NCBI GenBank assembly: GCA_034506175.1
Contig: JAPDQB010000001.1
Location: 186,001-250,000, forward strand
DNA from: a candidate division KSB1 bacterium
GTDB taxonomy: Bacteria; Zhuqueibacterota; Zhuqueibacteria; Zhuqueibacterales; Zhuqueibacteraceae
DNA length: 64,000 bases
Direction: 5' to 3'
Below, one piece after another: positions 35,677-45,467 of the stretch (position 1 is the first letter of the stretch; each line of letters opens with the position of its first letter). Under the pieces are notes generated by a model, which was not told where the DNA came from, did not search any database, and saw only the letters and a program-made list of their open reading frames with translations. Made by a program: the position numbers and the translations under genes.

Positions 35677-35820
35677 CGCCAGGCCATTGCGCAGTAAAAG
35701 TTAGAAAAAATTCTGAATTTTTGATTTCTCCAACTGATAGAAAAACCCAGTGGATAAAGCTTTTACAGTTGGTTTTTTTAATCCGTTGGAAAAAAATTTG
35801 TTTTCCGATGCTGCCCGCAG

Positions 35821-35853
35821 GGCTCCAGTTTTCAGCTTGTCTGAAAACTGGCG
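35821..35853. repeat. CCAGTTTTCAGCTTGTCTGAAAACTGG palindrome, copy 2
   Basis: A 33-base palindrome in the 300-bp gap between baeRF and the SnoaL-like gene. It matches the reverse complement of 19492-19524 with one difference. Confidence 0.8.
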
Positions 35854-35977
35854 TAGAATATTGCAGGCGGAGAATGCCGGGCGAGGCGGCGCGCAAGCAA
35901 TTTGCTTTTTCATCAGGTTCAAGTTTGTTGTTAAATTCATTCATCCATTTAACCAATTCAACTCAGGAGAAATCGTC

Positions 35978-36394
35978 ATGTCGGAACAAAACAAAGCCCT
36001 ATCCCGCCGCATCACTGAAGAGTGCTTCAACAAGGGAAATCTGGCCGTTGCGGATGAGTTCGTGGCCGCCAATTTTACCGATCACGGCGCCCCGCCGGGA
36101 CTGGCGCCGGGCGCGGAAGGATTCAAGCAACTCGTGGCCATGTATCGCAACGCCTTTCCTGATATGCGCATCACCATTGAAGACGTGATTGCCGAAGGGG
36201 ACAAAGTCGTGATGCGCTGGACCGCCCGCGGCACGCACAAAGGCGATCTGATGGGCATTGCCCCGACCGGCAAAACAGTAACGGTGACGGGCATCGGCAT
36301 CGACCGCATCGCCAACGGCAAGATTGTGGAACATTGGGAAAGCTTCGACCAGATGGGCATGATGCAGCAGCTTGGCGTGATTCCCGCGAGGTGA
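35978..36394 (+). CDS. SnoaL-like ester cyclase-family protein
   Basis: A 138-residue NTF2-fold protein of the SnoaL-like group. It shows the family pattern FNKGNLAVADEFVAANFTDH, PGAEGFKQLVAMYRNAFPDM, RWTARGTHKGDLMGIAPTGK and GKIVEHWESFDQMGMMQQLG. Most members are of unknown substrate. AGGAG is eight bases before the ATG at 35978. It is followed by a hairpin at 36424. Confidence 0.9.
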   Translation: MSEQNKALSRRITEECFNKGNLAVADEFVAANFTDHGAPPGLAPGAEGFKQLVAMYRNAFPDMRITIEDVIAEGDKVVMRWTARGTHKGDLMGIAPTGKTVTVTGIGIDRIANGKIVEHWESFDQMGMMQQLGVIPAR

Positions 36395-36423
36395 GCACAA
36401 CCTAAAAGATCAATTCATTGCAT

Positions 36424-36469
36424 AACGCCGTCGCGCCGGACCGAAAAACAGGTTTGGCGCGGCGGCGTT
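36424..36469. terminator. Hairpin after the SnoaL-like gene
   Basis: AACGCCGTCGCGCC (36424-36437) and GGCGCGGCGGCGTT (36456-36469) pair over 14 positions with one G.T. It lies between the SnoaL-like and BRO genes. It has no T-run, so it would be an inefficient or factor-assisted terminator. Confidence 0.55.
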
Positions 36470-36511
36470 GATATGAACGCATGAAGATAACAGAAAACAA
36501 CCGAGGGGAAA

Positions 36512-37363
36512 ATGAGCAACATCAAGCTTTTCGAATCAAAAAAAATTCGCGCCGCCTGGCACGAAACCGAACAAAAATGGTACTTCTCGGTCGCTGATGT
36601 TGTCGAAGCTTTAACGGACAGCAGCGATATCAAGCAGTACATCAAGCGGATGCGGCAGCGCGATCTTCAATTGAATTCCTACTGGGGTACAATTTGTACC
36701 CCCCTTGAAATGACGGCGGCTGATGGCAAGCGCAGGAAGGTGATGTGCGCCAATGCCGAAGGGCTTTTGCGGATCATTCAATCCATTCCGTCGCCTAAAG
36801 CGGAACCTTTCAAACGATGGCTGGCCAAAGTCGGTTATGAACGTTTGGAAGAAATCGAGAATCCCGAATTGGCGGCGCAAAGAATGCGGGAAATCTATCG
36901 CGCCAAAGGTTACAGCGAGGCGTGGATCGAAAGGCGCATGCGTGGCATCGCCGTTCGTGACGAACTCACCGGCGAATGGAAAAAGCGCGGCGTGAAGGAA
37001 AGCCGCGAGTTTGCCATTCTCACCGCAGAGATCAGTAAAGCTACTTTTGGTTTGACCCCTTCCGAATACAAAGAATATAAGAATCTCGCCCACCCGGGCG
37101 ACAATTTACGCGATCACATGACCGATCTCGAATTGATCTTTACCATGCTCGGCGAAGCGTCCACGACCGAGATTGCGAGAACCAAAAATGCGCAGGGCTT
37201 TGCGCAAAACAAAAAGGCTTCACAAGAGGGCGGCAAGATCGCCGGCGATGCCAGAAAAGCGCTGGAAAGGAAATCCGGCAGAAAAGTTGTGTCGAAACAG
37301 AATTACAAAGAATTGCCGGAAATTGAAGTGAGAAGATTGAATGCAGGCGACGAGGAATCATGA
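36512..37363 (+). CDS. BRO-N domain / DinD-like protein
   Basis: A 283-residue protein with an N-terminal BRO-type domain ([20 protein letters not shown] and [18 protein letters not shown]), a region common in phage antirepressors and in DNA-damage-inducible DinD. The second half ([20 protein letters not shown], then [20 protein letters not shown]) matches chromosomal DinD-like proteins. Such genes are often mobile. Its stop overlaps the ATG of the SLC13 permease by four bases, which is unusual for a damage-type gene. Confidence 0.85.
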   Translation: MSNIKLFESKKIRAAWHETEQKWYFSVADVVEALTDSSDIKQYIKRMRQRDLQLNSYWGTICTPLEMTAADGKRRKVMCANAEGLLRIIQSIPSPKAEPFKRWLAKVGYERLEEIENPELAAQRMREIYRAKGYSEAWIERRMRGIAVRDELTGEWKKRGVKESREFAILTAEISKATFGLTPSEYKEYKNLAHPGDNLRDHMTDLELIFTMLGEASTTEIARTKNAQGFAQNKKASQEGGKIAGDARKALERKSGRKVVSKQNYKELPEIEVRRLNAGDEES

Positions 37364-39141
37364 CCTTTGAAATCGCCTTCGTTCTCGCCCTCGTCGTCAT
37401 CGCTGTCATCCTCTTCGCCACCGAGAAACTGCCGGTCGATTTGGTGGCGCTGCTGGTGATGGGCGCCTTGCTGGTGAGCGGCATCATTTCGCCGGAGCAA
37501 GGCATTGCCGGCTTCAGCAACACCGCGACGGTTACGGTTGGCGCCATGTTCGTGCTCAGCGCCGGCTTGTTCAAAACCGGCGCGGTGAATTTCCTGGGCC
37601 GCGCCTTGAGCCGGCTCTTCAAGCTCAATCTCTGGCTGGCGTTGATCGTGACCATGCTCATCGCCGGCGTCCTGTCCGGCTTCATCAACAACACGCCGGT
37701 GGTGGCGATTTTTTTGCCGATCCTGCTCGGCGTGGCGCGCGACCTCGACGTCAGCCCCTCGAAGCTGTTGATGCCGCTGTCGTTCGCCTCCATGTTCGGC
37801 GGCGTGTGCACGCTGATCGGCACCTCGACGAATATTTTGGTCAGCGCCATCGCCGAGCGCTACGGCCAGCCGGCTTTCGGCATGTTCGAGTTCACGCCGC
37901 TGGGCGCGATTTTCTTCGGCGCGGGACTGCTGTACATGATCTTCATCGGCATCCGCTTGATTCCGGACCGCCGCGGCAAAGGCGATCTCACGCAAACCTT
38001 CGGCATGGGCGATTATTTGATCGAGATCATTTTGCAGCCCGAGGCAGAATCCGTGGGCAAAAACGTGGCGGAGGCGCCGCTGGTCCACGATCTCGACGTT
38101 GACATCCTGGAAATCACCAAGCCGGACGGCCGGCGCATTCCCTTTCCAACCGCGGAAACGATTCTCGAAGTGAACGACGTCCTGCGCGTTCGTTGCAACG
38201 TTGAGAAGATCAAACAACTGCGGGAACGGGAGGGGATTGCGATCAAGCCGGAGATCAAATGGCGCGACGAGGCGCTGGAGTCGGAGGAGGCGATGCTGGT
38301 GGAAGCGGTGATCGCACCCAATTCGGTGTTGGAAGGAAAAACGCTGAAAGACATCCGCTTCCGCAACTATTTCGGCGGCACGGTGCTGGCGCTGCGGCAT
38401 CGCGGCGAAACCGTGCATGAAAATTTGGAAACCACCCCGCTGCGCGCCGGCGACGTGCTGTTGGTGAAGATCCGCCGCGATCATCTCATTCATCTCGAAA
38501 AGCACGAGGCCTTTCTCGTCGTTTCCGAAGTCGGCCTGCCGGCTTTTCGCAAACGCAAGGTGCTGCCGGCGGTGGCGATCGTCGCCGGCGTGGTGCTGAC
38601 TGCGGCGTTCAATATTTTGCCGATCCTGGTCAGCGCCATCGCCGGCAGCATTTTGATGATCATGACCCGTTGTATCGATTTGGAAGATGCTTACAAAGCC
38701 ATCGAATGGAAAGTGATTTTCCTGCTGGCCGGGGTGCTGTCGCTGGGCGCGGCGTTGGAGAAAACCGGCGCGGCGCAAGTGGTTTCTGCGCTCATGATCA
38801 ATGCGATCGGCGCGTGGGGGCCGGTCGCTGTGGTCGCGGCGTTTTACCTGCTCACTTCGCTGCTCACGGAAGCCATGTCAAACAACGCCACTGCCGCCTT
38901 GCTCGCGCCCATCGCCGTCGTCACCGCCGACTCGCTCGGCGTCGATGCCCGGCCGTTTCTGATGGCGGTGACCTTCGCCGCCTCGGCAAGTTTTATGACG
39001 CCGGTTGGCTATCAAACCAATACGCTCATCTACGGGCCGGGGCAATATAAATTTGCCGATTTTCTGCGCGTTGGCACGCCGTTGAATGTTTTGTTCTGGC
39101 TGTTGGCGACTTTGCTGATTCCGCTGTTTTGGCCGTTTTAA
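37360..39141 (+). CDS. SLC13-family permease with two TrkA-C domains
   Basis: A 593-residue transporter of the divalent anion:Na+ symporter group. Membrane blocks flank a cytoplasmic region (about residues 205-395) with two TrkA-C-type domains (for example [20 protein letters not shown] and [16 protein letters not shown]). SNT signatures occur as [13 protein letters not shown] and, in the second half, [14 protein letters not shown]. The likely substrates are sulfate, phosphate or dicarboxylates. The ATG overlaps the BRO gene (ATGA). An MscS gene follows by 33 bp. Confidence 0.9.
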   Translation: MTFEIAFVLALVVIAVILFATEKLPVDLVALLVMGALLVSGIISPEQGIAGFSNTATVTVGAMFVLSAGLFKTGAVNFLGRALSRLFKLNLWLALIVTMLIAGVLSGFINNTPVVAIFLPILLGVARDLDVSPSKLLMPLSFASMFGGVCTLIGTSTNILVSAIAERYGQPAFGMFEFTPLGAIFFGAGLLYMIFIGIRLIPDRRGKGDLTQTFGMGDYLIEIILQPEAESVGKNVAEAPLVHDLDVDILEITKPDGRRIPFPTAETILEVNDVLRVRCNVEKIKQLREREGIAIKPEIKWRDEALESEEAMLVEAVIAPNSVLEGKTLKDIRFRNYFGGTVLALRHRGETVHENLETTPLRAGDVLLVKIRRDHLIHLEKHEAFLVVSEVGLPAFRKRKVLPAVAIVAGVVLTAAFNILPILVSAIAGSILMIMTRCIDLEDAYKAIEWKVIFLLAGVLSLGAALEKTGAAQVVSALMINAIGAWGPVAVVAAFYLLTSLLTEAMSNNATAALLAPIAVVTADSLGVDARPFLMAVTFAASASFMTPVGYQTNTLIYGPGQYKFADFLRVGTPLNVLFWLLATLLIPLFWPF

Positions 39142-39174
39142 TTTTATTTACTACCTTAGAAAACCAGGCGCGCC

Positions 39175-40056
39175 GTGGAAACGCTCAAAAAAATTCTATA
39201 CACCATAAAAAATTTTCTCGACATTCCCATCTTCACGCTCGGCGCCGCCGAGCTGACGCTGTGGAGCCTGCTTTATTTGCTCATCCTGCTCGTCTTGCTG
39301 TTCTATCTCACCAGCAAGATGCGAAGCTGGATGGTGAACCGCCTGCTGCTCAAGGCCAATATCGACGCCGGCGTGCGCATGGCGGCAGGCGCCATCATCC
39401 GCTATTTTTTGGTCGCCATCGGGCTGTTGATCATTCTGCAAACCGTGGGGATCGACCTGACCACGCTCAACGTTCTTGCCGGCGCCGTCGGCCTCGGCGT
39501 CGGCTTCGGGCTGCAAAATATCGCCAACAATTTCATCAGCGGCCTGATCATTCTTTTCGAGCGGCCCATCAAAATCGGCGACCGCATCGAAGTCGGCAAT
39601 ATTGAAGGTGACGTGGTCAAGATCGGCGCGCGCAGCACCACCGTCATCACCAACGATAACATCGCCATCATCGTCCCCAATTCACGTTTTATTGCGGAAA
39701 ACGTCGTCAACTGGAGCCATACCGAGGAAAAAGTGCGGTTCAGAATTCCAGTCAGCGTGGCGTATGGCAGCGACGTCCGCTTGGTTGAAAAAGTTCTACT
39801 GGAGGTTGCAAAAGAGAATCCCGACGTGCTCGACGATCCAGCCTCGGCTGTTCGCTTTATGGCGTTCGCGGACAGCGGCTTACAATTCGAGCTGCGGGCC
39901 TGGAGCACGACGCTGGTGCACCGCAAAGGCCGGCTGTTCAGCGCGCTCAATTTTGCGATTTACGACAAATTCAAGCAGCACAACATCGAGATTCCGTTCC
40001 CACAGCGCGATCTGCACATCCGCAGCGGCGCGATTGCAGTGAAATCGCCAGAGTGA
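39175..40056 (+). CDS. MscS-family mechanosensitive channel
   Basis: A 293-residue MscS-type channel. The pore helix is LNVLAGAVGLGVGFGLQNIA and the beta domain carries GLIILFERPIKIGDRIEVG and IVPNSRFIAENVVNWSH. It starts with GTG at 39175. It lies between the SLC13 permease and a third, larger MscS protein. A half copy of the GGCAGAAT repeat follows its stop. Confidence 0.92.
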   Translation: METLKKILYTIKNFLDIPIFTLGAAELTLWSLLYLLILLVLLFYLTSKMRSWMVNRLLLKANIDAGVRMAAGAIIRYFLVAIGLLIILQTVGIDLTTLNVLAGAVGLGVGFGLQNIANNFISGLIILFERPIKIGDRIEVGNIEGDVVKIGARSTTVITNDNIAIIVPNSRFIAENVVNWSHTEEKVRFRIPVSVAYGSDVRLVEKVLLEVAKENPDVLDDPASAVRFMAFADSGLQFELRAWSTTLVHRKGRLFSALNFAIYDKFKQHNIEIPFPQRDLHIRSGAIAVKSPE

Positions 40057-40061
40057 AATAA

Positions 40062-40087
40062 GGCAGAATAATGGTTCGACAGAACGC
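40062..40087. repeat. GGCAGAAT element, half copy
   Basis: Two tandem boxes, GGCAGAATAATG and GACAGAACGC, in the arrangement of the left arm of the elements near 51 kb. No right arm is visible. It lies just after an MscS gene and is the leftmost copy seen in the window. Confidence 0.55.
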
Positions 40088-40131
40088 CCAAGCAGAAAAA
40101 AAACTTTTTAAAATGGACATGGAGGCTTCCC

Positions 40132-42105
40132 ATGAAACAAAAATGCGCGGAAAAAGCAAGAGTCTGGCTGGCGCTTGCCTTGTTTTTTCTGGGAGCCCGG
40201 GTTGTGCTTGGCCAAACCGGCGCTGCCCCAAGTGCAGAAGTTGCCGGCGCCCCGGTCGTTTTTGCGGGCGACACTCTGTTTTTTATTGGCTCGGACCTCG
40301 GCCCATTCAGCGCCCAAGAGCGCGCGCAAGCCCTCAGCCGAAGGCTTGAAGAACTTGTCCGGGAAGAATCAGCCGACCCGGACTCGATTCGCGTTGTGGA
40401 GGCGTCCGGTCTCACCAACGTGATGCTTGCCTCGACAGTGATCATGTCGGTGAGCAACGCGGATGCCCGCCAGGCTGGAATATCCCGCCTCGAGCTGGCC
40501 AACGAGCGCGCCGCCACGCTGCGCCAGGCTCTGAAAATGATCCGGGAAGAATACAGCCTCAAGTCCCTGCTCATCGACGCCGGCATCACCGTTTTGCTGC
40601 TGCTTGTCACGCTGTTTGTGTTTGCGGCGATGACGCGGATTTTTCCCAAAATCTACGCCAGGCTGGAGAGCTGGGAAGGAACGGTGTTTCGCTCGATCCG
40701 GTTTCGTTCCCATGAGATTCTCGGCGCCCGCAGCATCACCGCGTTCTTCGTGGTTTTGATGAGGGGAGTCCGGCTCATTATCTCGCTGGCCCTCATCTAT
40801 TTCGTCATCACCTACGTCCTCTCGCTGTTTCCTTTAACCCGGGCCTGGGCGGTCAAGCCGGTGCTGGCGCGGCTGCTCTTTGTCGTCATGGTCACGGTGG
40901 CGACGCTGGCCATTCTCCGGGCGGTCAATGCCTTTGCCGGCATCATGATCAGGAAGATAGCCGCATGGAAGGGGACGCTAATCAAGCCGGTTCGGCTGAA
41001 GACCGTCGAGGTTTTGCCGGAGGCCCAGATCGCCAAATTGCTTGAAATGGGATTGAAAGCTGTCCGCCTTTTTATCATCGTCGCCGTGGCCTATTTTTAC
41101 CTCACGCTGCTTTTCAGCTTTTTCGAATTTACCGAAAGGTGGGCTGGAACGCTCCTCGGCTACATCCTGCGGCCGCTCAATACCGTCTTGTCGGCGTTCA
41201 TTAACTTCATCCCGAATCTCTTTTTTATTCTTGTCATCGTGTTGGTGACGCGCTACGCCGTTAAAATGATCCATCTCATTTTTGCGGAAGTGGAACGGGG
41301 AAAGATCGAGCTTCGTGGATTTCACAAGGACTGGGCGGAACCGACGTACAAAATCGTGCGCTTCCTCGTCATCGCGTTTGCCGCGGTGATGATTTTTCCC
41401 TACCTGCCGGGATCCGATTCACCGGCCTTCAAGGGCATTTCGGTCTTTTTGGGGATTCTTTTTTCATTAGGCTCCGCCGGCGCGATCAGCAACATCGTCT
41501 CCGGCGTCGTGCTCACTTATATGCGCGCCTTTCACCTCGGCGACCGCGTTAAGATTGCCGATACCATGGGGGACATTGTCGACAAGACGCTGCTGGTCAC
41601 GCGCGTCCGCACCGCCAAAAACGTGGACATCAGCATTCCCAACGCCATGGTGCTTGGCAGCCATATCATCAATTTCAGCGCCCTGGCGCGGGAGCGCGGC
41701 CTCATCCTGCATACCAAGGTGACGATTGGTTACGATGTGCCATGGCGGAAAGTGCACGAGCTGCTGATTGCCGCGGCGCGCGCCACACAGAATATTTTGG
41801 CGGAGCCGGCGCCTTTCGTGCTGCAAACCAGCCTCGACGATTTCTACGTCAGCTACGAGCTGAACGCCTACACCAACCGGCCCAACAACATGGCGGGAAT
41901 TTATTCCGAGCTGCACCAAAACATTCAGGACAAGTTCAACGAGGCCAGCGTCGAAATCATGTCACCGCATTACTCGGCGATCCGTGACGGCAATCAGACC
42001 ACGGTTCCGGAGGACTATCTTCCCGGGACCTACGCGCCGCCGGCGTTCAGAATCTTTCCATTGAACAACCTGGTTAAAGCCGGGAACAACAAAAATTCGT
42101 CCTAA
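40132..42105 (+). CDS. Large MscS-family channel with exported N-terminal domain
   Basis: A 657-residue protein. A signal peptide (about 1-27, ending VVLGQ) is followed by a 130-residue periplasmic domain (VVFAGDTLFFIGSDLGPFSA and onward, with ELANERAATLRQALK before the first helix). There are at least six membrane segments, then an MscS pore and beta domain (GILFSLGSAGAISNIVSGVV, then HLGDRVKIADTMGDIVDKTL, VDISIPNAMVLGSHIINFS). The C-terminal tail is Pro-rich. The layout resembles the MscK/MSL-type large channels. It runs straight into the PsiE gene, one base apart. Confidence 0.9.
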   Translation: MKQKCAEKARVWLALALFFLGARVVLGQTGAAPSAEVAGAPVVFAGDTLFFIGSDLGPFSAQERAQALSRRLEELVREESADPDSIRVVEASGLTNVMLASTVIMSVSNADARQAGISRLELANERAATLRQALKMIREEYSLKSLLIDAGITVLLLLVTLFVFAAMTRIFPKIYARLESWEGTVFRSIRFRSHEILGARSITAFFVVLMRGVRLIISLALIYFVITYVLSLFPLTRAWAVKPVLARLLFVVMVTVATLAILRAVNAFAGIMIRKIAAWKGTLIKPVRLKTVEVLPEAQIAKLLEMGLKAVRLFIIVAVAYFYLTLLFSFFEFTERWAGTLLGYILRPLNTVLSAFINFIPNLFFILVIVLVTRYAVKMIHLIFAEVERGKIELRGFHKDWAEPTYKIVRFLVIAFAAVMIFPYLPGSDSPAFKGISVFLGILFSLGSAGAISNIVSGVVLTYMRAFHLGDRVKIADTMGDIVDKTLLVTRVRTAKNVDISIPNAMVLGSHIINFSALARERGLILHTKVTIGYDVPWRKVHELLIAAARATQNILAEPAPFVLQTSLDDFYVSYELNAYTNRPNNMAGIYSELHQNIQDKFNEASVEIMSPHYSAIRDGNQTTVPEDYLPGTYAPPAFRIFPLNNLVKAGNNKNSS

Positions 42106-42106
42106 T

Positions 42107-42544
42107 ATGCGAAAGATACTAAAAACGTTCGAGAAAGCCATCGTTCTGGCGCTACTCGGTATGATGCTGTTGGCGGTTCTGGCCTCAACAGTCGAGCTGG
42201 CGTTCATCTTGTTCGAGGAGCTCATGAAACCGCCGCAATTTCTGCTCAACATACAGGAAATGCTGGAAGTCTTCGGTTTCTTTCTGATGGTTTTGATCGG
42301 GCTGGAACTGCTCGAGACCATCAAGGCTTATTTGGAGGACGACACGGTGCATGCCGAGGTGGTTTTTCTGGTGGCCATCGTGGCGATTTCCCGGAAGGTC
42401 ATCATCGTCGATTACAAAGACATCACGCCGGAGATGCTTTATGGCATGTCCGCCGTCATCATCGCGCTGGGAATCGGCTACTTTCTCGTGCGGCGATCCC
42501 TGGCGCTGCACCAACTCGGCAAAAACAAGCCAACTGGCAGTTAA
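42107..42544 (+). CDS. PsiE-like phosphate-starvation-inducible membrane protein
   Basis: A 145-residue membrane protein of the PsiE/PsiE-like family, with four hydrophobic segments and the conserved LEVFGFFLMVLIGLELLETI and AEVVFLVAIVAISRKVIIVD. Function is unknown in any species. Its ATG is one base after the stop of the large MscS gene, so the two are probably co-translated. A palindrome (42551-42569) follows. Confidence 0.88.
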   Translation: MRKILKTFEKAIVLALLGMMLLAVLASTVELAFILFEELMKPPQFLLNIQEMLEVFGFFLMVLIGLELLETIKAYLEDDTVHAEVVFLVAIVAISRKVIIVDYKDITPEMLYGMSAVIIALGIGYFLVRRSLALHQLGKNKPTGS

Positions 42545-42550
42545 ACGAAC

Positions 42551-42569
42551 GAGCGGCGAATCGCCGCTC
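42551..42569. terminator. GAGCGGCGA / TCGCCGCTC hairpin
   Basis: A perfect 9-bp inverted repeat with a one-base centre, just after the PsiE gene and 40 bp before the DegQ gene. No T-run follows. Confidence 0.5.
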
Positions 42570-42609
42570 GCCAATTTCCAAGCTCAACGTTTTTTATAAG
42601 GAGATATCC

Positions 42610-44112
42610 ATGAACAAACACCTCAAGTACACCACCGCCGTTCTCTTGGTGCTCATTGGTGTGGTCATCGGCGCGTTGGTATTTTCCCACGTCGACAAAG
42701 ACCGGTCGCCAAAAATTTTTGGCGCGCCGAGCCAGGCCGTGAATATCGTTTCCGCCAAAGACCGGCCCATTGCATCGCTGCGCGATTTGAATGCGGCCTT
42801 TGTGGAAATTGCAGACGCCGTCAGTCCCACGGTCGTCACCGTTTTTGTCGAGCAAATTTTCAAAGTGCAACAGCGGATGAGTCCGTTCAGCTTTCCATTT
42901 TTCGGCGAAGAATTTTTCTTCGGGCCGCCGCAGCGCCAGGCGCCGCGCGAGCAGGAATTTCGCCAACAGGGACTCGGCTCCGGCGTGATCGTGAACAGCG
43001 AGCAGGGCTACATTCTTACCAACAACCACGTGATTGCCAAAGCCGACAGCATCTACATTCGCACAATGGATGACCGCACCTTGCCGGCCAAAGTCATCGG
43101 CACCGACTCGAAAACCGACATCGCCGTCATTCAAGTGAAGGCTTCCAATTTGCGCGCCATCAATCTGGGCAATAGCGATCAGTTGCACGTCGGCGAATGG
43201 GTCATGGCGATCGGCAGCCCGATGAGCGCGAATCTGGCGCACACGGTGACCTCCGGCATCGTCAGCGCCAAGGGCCGCTCCAACGTCGGGCTGGCGGATT
43301 ATGAGGATTTCATTCAAACCGACGCGGCCATCAATCCCGGCAATTCCGGCGGCGCGCTGGTCAATCTCGACGGCGAGCTGGTCGGCATCAATACCGCGAT
43401 CGCCACACGCAGCGGCGGCTTTCAAGGCATCGGCTTTGCGGTGCCGATCAACATGGCGCGCCACGTGATGGAATCGCTGCTCAAACACGGCAAGGTCGTG
43501 CGCGGCTGGCTGGGCGTCTCGATTCAGGACATCAACGAAACCATGGCAAAGGCGATGAATTTGAAAAACACCGACGGCGCGTTGGTGGGTGACGTGACCC
43601 CAGACAGCCCGGCTGCCAAAGCGGGAATCAAATCCGGCGACGTCATCCTCGAGCTCGACGGCAGAAGAGTGAGAAACACGGCGCAGCTTCGCAACGAGAT
43701 CGCCGGCACGGCTCCGGGCACGACGGTGAAGCTCAAGATTTCGCGCGAGGGCAAAGAGCAAACGCTCGAGGTGAAGCTCGCCGAGCTTCCCAGCGAGATC
43801 GCCGCGGCGGGAGGCCGGCAGGAATTGGAAGAGCTGCTTGGCTTTGCTGTGTCTCCGTTGCGACCGGAATTGGCCCAACGTTACAATCTGGATGCGCGCA
43901 ACAGCGGCGTGGTGGTCACGAGCATCGACCAGAACAGCGCCGCCTTCCGTGCCGGTCTGCAGGAAGGCGATTTGATCCGTTCAGTGAATCGCCAACGCGT
44001 GCAAAGCGTCGCCGAATTTCGCGAGGCGCTGAAAACAGCTAAAAAGGGCGATACGGTGCTCCTGCAAGTGACGCGGAGCAGCGGCAGCTTGTTCATCGCG
44101 TTTGCGATTTGA
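42610..44112 (+). CDS. Periplasmic serine protease of the DegP/DegQ family
   Basis: A 500-residue HtrA-type protease and chaperone for misfolded envelope proteins. An N-terminal membrane anchor (about 8-26) precedes a trypsin-like domain with His140 (LTNNHVI), Asp170 (KTDIAV) and Ser246 (NPGNSGGAL), and two PDZ domains (about 295-380 and 405-495) with GWLGVSIQDIN and GVVVTSIDQNSAAFRAG. The linker after the anchor is aromatic-rich. It follows PsiE and precedes a site-2 protease. Confidence 0.95.
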   Translation: MNKHLKYTTAVLLVLIGVVIGALVFSHVDKDRSPKIFGAPSQAVNIVSAKDRPIASLRDLNAAFVEIADAVSPTVVTVFVEQIFKVQQRMSPFSFPFFGEEFFFGPPQRQAPREQEFRQQGLGSGVIVNSEQGYILTNNHVIAKADSIYIRTMDDRTLPAKVIGTDSKTDIAVIQVKASNLRAINLGNSDQLHVGEWVMAIGSPMSANLAHTVTSGIVSAKGRSNVGLADYEDFIQTDAAINPGNSGGALVNLDGELVGINTAIATRSGGFQGIGFAVPINMARHVMESLLKHGKVVRGWLGVSIQDINETMAKAMNLKNTDGALVGDVTPDSPAAKAGIKSGDVILELDGRRVRNTAQLRNEIAGTAPGTTVKLKISREGKEQTLEVKLAELPSEIAAAGGRQELEELLGFAVSPLRPELAQRYNLDARNSGVVVTSIDQNSAAFRAGLQEGDLIRSVNRQRVQSVAEFREALKTAKKGDTVLLQVTRSSGSLFIAFAI

Positions 44113-44122
44113 AGAAGGAAAT

Positions 44123-44217
44123 GGCAGGATGATTATTTGATTTGGCAGAATGATTTCTCGGCAGAACGATTTTTTAATCCTACGGATGCAGTCTTCCTGC
44201 CGAAAAATTATTCTGCC
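44123..44217. repeat. GGCAGAAT nested palindrome, single copy
   Basis: Three left boxes (GGCAGGATGATT, GGCAGAATGATT, GGCAGAACGATT) face two right boxes ending CCTGCC and TTCTGCC. It fills most of the gap between the DegQ and site-2 protease genes. Confidence 0.8.
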
Positions 44218-44268
44218 CATTTGATTCCGAATTGGTCAAATCTCATTAAACCGTGAGGAGGAAAGCTT

Positions 44269-45372
44269 ATGAAATGGTCCTGGAAGCTGGGCGAATTCGC
44301 CGGCATCGGCGTTTACGTTCACACGACATTTTTTCTCATCATCATCTGGATCGCCGTGGCGCACTGGGTGCAGGGCGCCAGCCTGGCGATGATGCTCTCC
44401 GCCATTAGCTTCATTCTGGCGTTGTTTGGCTGCGTGGTTTTGCATGAGTTTGGCCACGCGCTCACGGCGAAAAAGTACGGCATCAAAACCCGCGACATCA
44501 CGCTGCTGCCCATCGGCGGCGTCGCGCGTTTGGAGCGCATGCCGGATGATCCCAAACAGGAGCTCTGGGTGGCGCTCGCGGGGCCGGCGGTCAACGTCGT
44601 CATCGCCGCGGCGCTTTACATCTGGCTGCACCTCACCGCGAGTCTTGAGCCATTCAGCAAGCTCAGCGTGACCGGCGGCTCGTTTCTCGAGCGGCTGATG
44701 GTGGTCAACATTTTTCTGGTGGTGTTCAACATGCTGCCGGCTTTTCCGATGGACGGCGGCCGCGTGCTGCGCGCGCTGTTGGCCATACGAATGGAGTACA
44801 CCCGCGCGACGCAAATTGCCGCCAGCATCGGTCAGGGCATGGCGTTCTTGTTTGGGTTGATCGGCTTGTTCTACAACCCGTTTTTGATTTTCATCGCCCT
44901 GTTCGTTTGGATAGGCGCGGCGCAGGAGGCCAGCATGGTGCAGATGAAGTCCTCGCTCAGCGGCATTCCGGTGCGGCGTGCGATGCTCACCGATTTCCAA
45001 ACGCTGTCGCCGCGCGACACGCTCTCCCGCGCCATTGAGCTGATTCTCGCCGGCTCGCAGCAGGATTTTCCCGTGGTTGAAGATGGCCGCGTGGCCGGCA
45101 TTTTGACACGCAGCGACTTGCTTAAGGCCGTGGCACGCAGCGGGCAGAGCGCGCCGGTTGCCAATGTCATGCAAAGCGAGTTTCAAACCGTCGATCCCTC
45201 TGAAATGCTGGAAACCGCGTTCCTGCGGCTGCAAAGCTGCCAATGCCATACCATGCCGGTGGTGCGCCGCGGCGAACTGGTGGGTTTGCTCACGATGGAC
45301 AACGTCGGCGAGTTTTTGATGATCGAAGCCGCGCTTAGCGGCGCCGCCATAAAACCGCCGCTGCGGGTGTGA
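44269..45372 (+). CDS. Site-2-type intramembrane metalloprotease with CBS pair
   Basis: A 367-residue M50 protease. The zinc site is HEFGH (His59, Glu60, His63) with Asp162 in FPMDGG as the third ligand; the fold has six membrane segments. Two CBS domains (about 235-355) follow, with DFPVVEDGRVAGILTRSDLL and HTMPVVRRGELVGLLTMDN, which probably sense adenine nucleotides. It follows a DegQ-type protease, so the two may act in envelope stress control, although no anti-sigma factor is nearby. GGAGG precedes the ATG. Confidence 0.94.
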   Translation: MKWSWKLGEFAGIGVYVHTTFFLIIIWIAVAHWVQGASLAMMLSAISFILALFGCVVLHEFGHALTAKKYGIKTRDITLLPIGGVARLERMPDDPKQELWVALAGPAVNVVIAAALYIWLHLTASLEPFSKLSVTGGSFLERLMVVNIFLVVFNMLPAFPMDGGRVLRALLAIRMEYTRATQIAASIGQGMAFLFGLIGLFYNPFLIFIALFVWIGAAQEASMVQMKSSLSGIPVRRAMLTDFQTLSPRDTLSRAIELILAGSQQDFPVVEDGRVAGILTRSDLLKAVARSGQSAPVANVMQSEFQTVDPSEMLETAFLRLQSCQCHTMPVVRRGELVGLLTMDNVGEFLMIEAALSGAAIKPPLRV

Positions 45373-45381
45373 CGGTGTGAT

Positions 45382-45467
45382 GGCAGAATAATTAGTCGGC
45401 AGAATGGTTTTTTGAAAACTTTATTGGATCAAAAGTTTTAATTATTCTGTCGATGAATCATTCTGCC
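45382..45467. repeat. GGCAGAAT nested palindrome, single copy
   Basis: Left boxes GGCAGAATAATT and GGCAGAATGGTT face right boxes AATTATTCTGTC and AATCATTCTGCC. Inside is a second hairpin (AAAACTTT/AAAGTTTT). The right end supplies the ATG and first codons of the gene at 45453. Confidence 0.85.

Noticed and set aside
37303-38778. 491-codon minus-strand frame opposite the SLC13 permease
   Set aside because: Low-complexity, His/Gln/Arg-rich peptide typical of antisense to a membrane protein gene.
42541-43878. 445-codon minus-strand frame opposite the DegQ-type gene
   Set aside because: Shadow frame; the plus-strand protease has a complete catalytic triad and PDZ domains.
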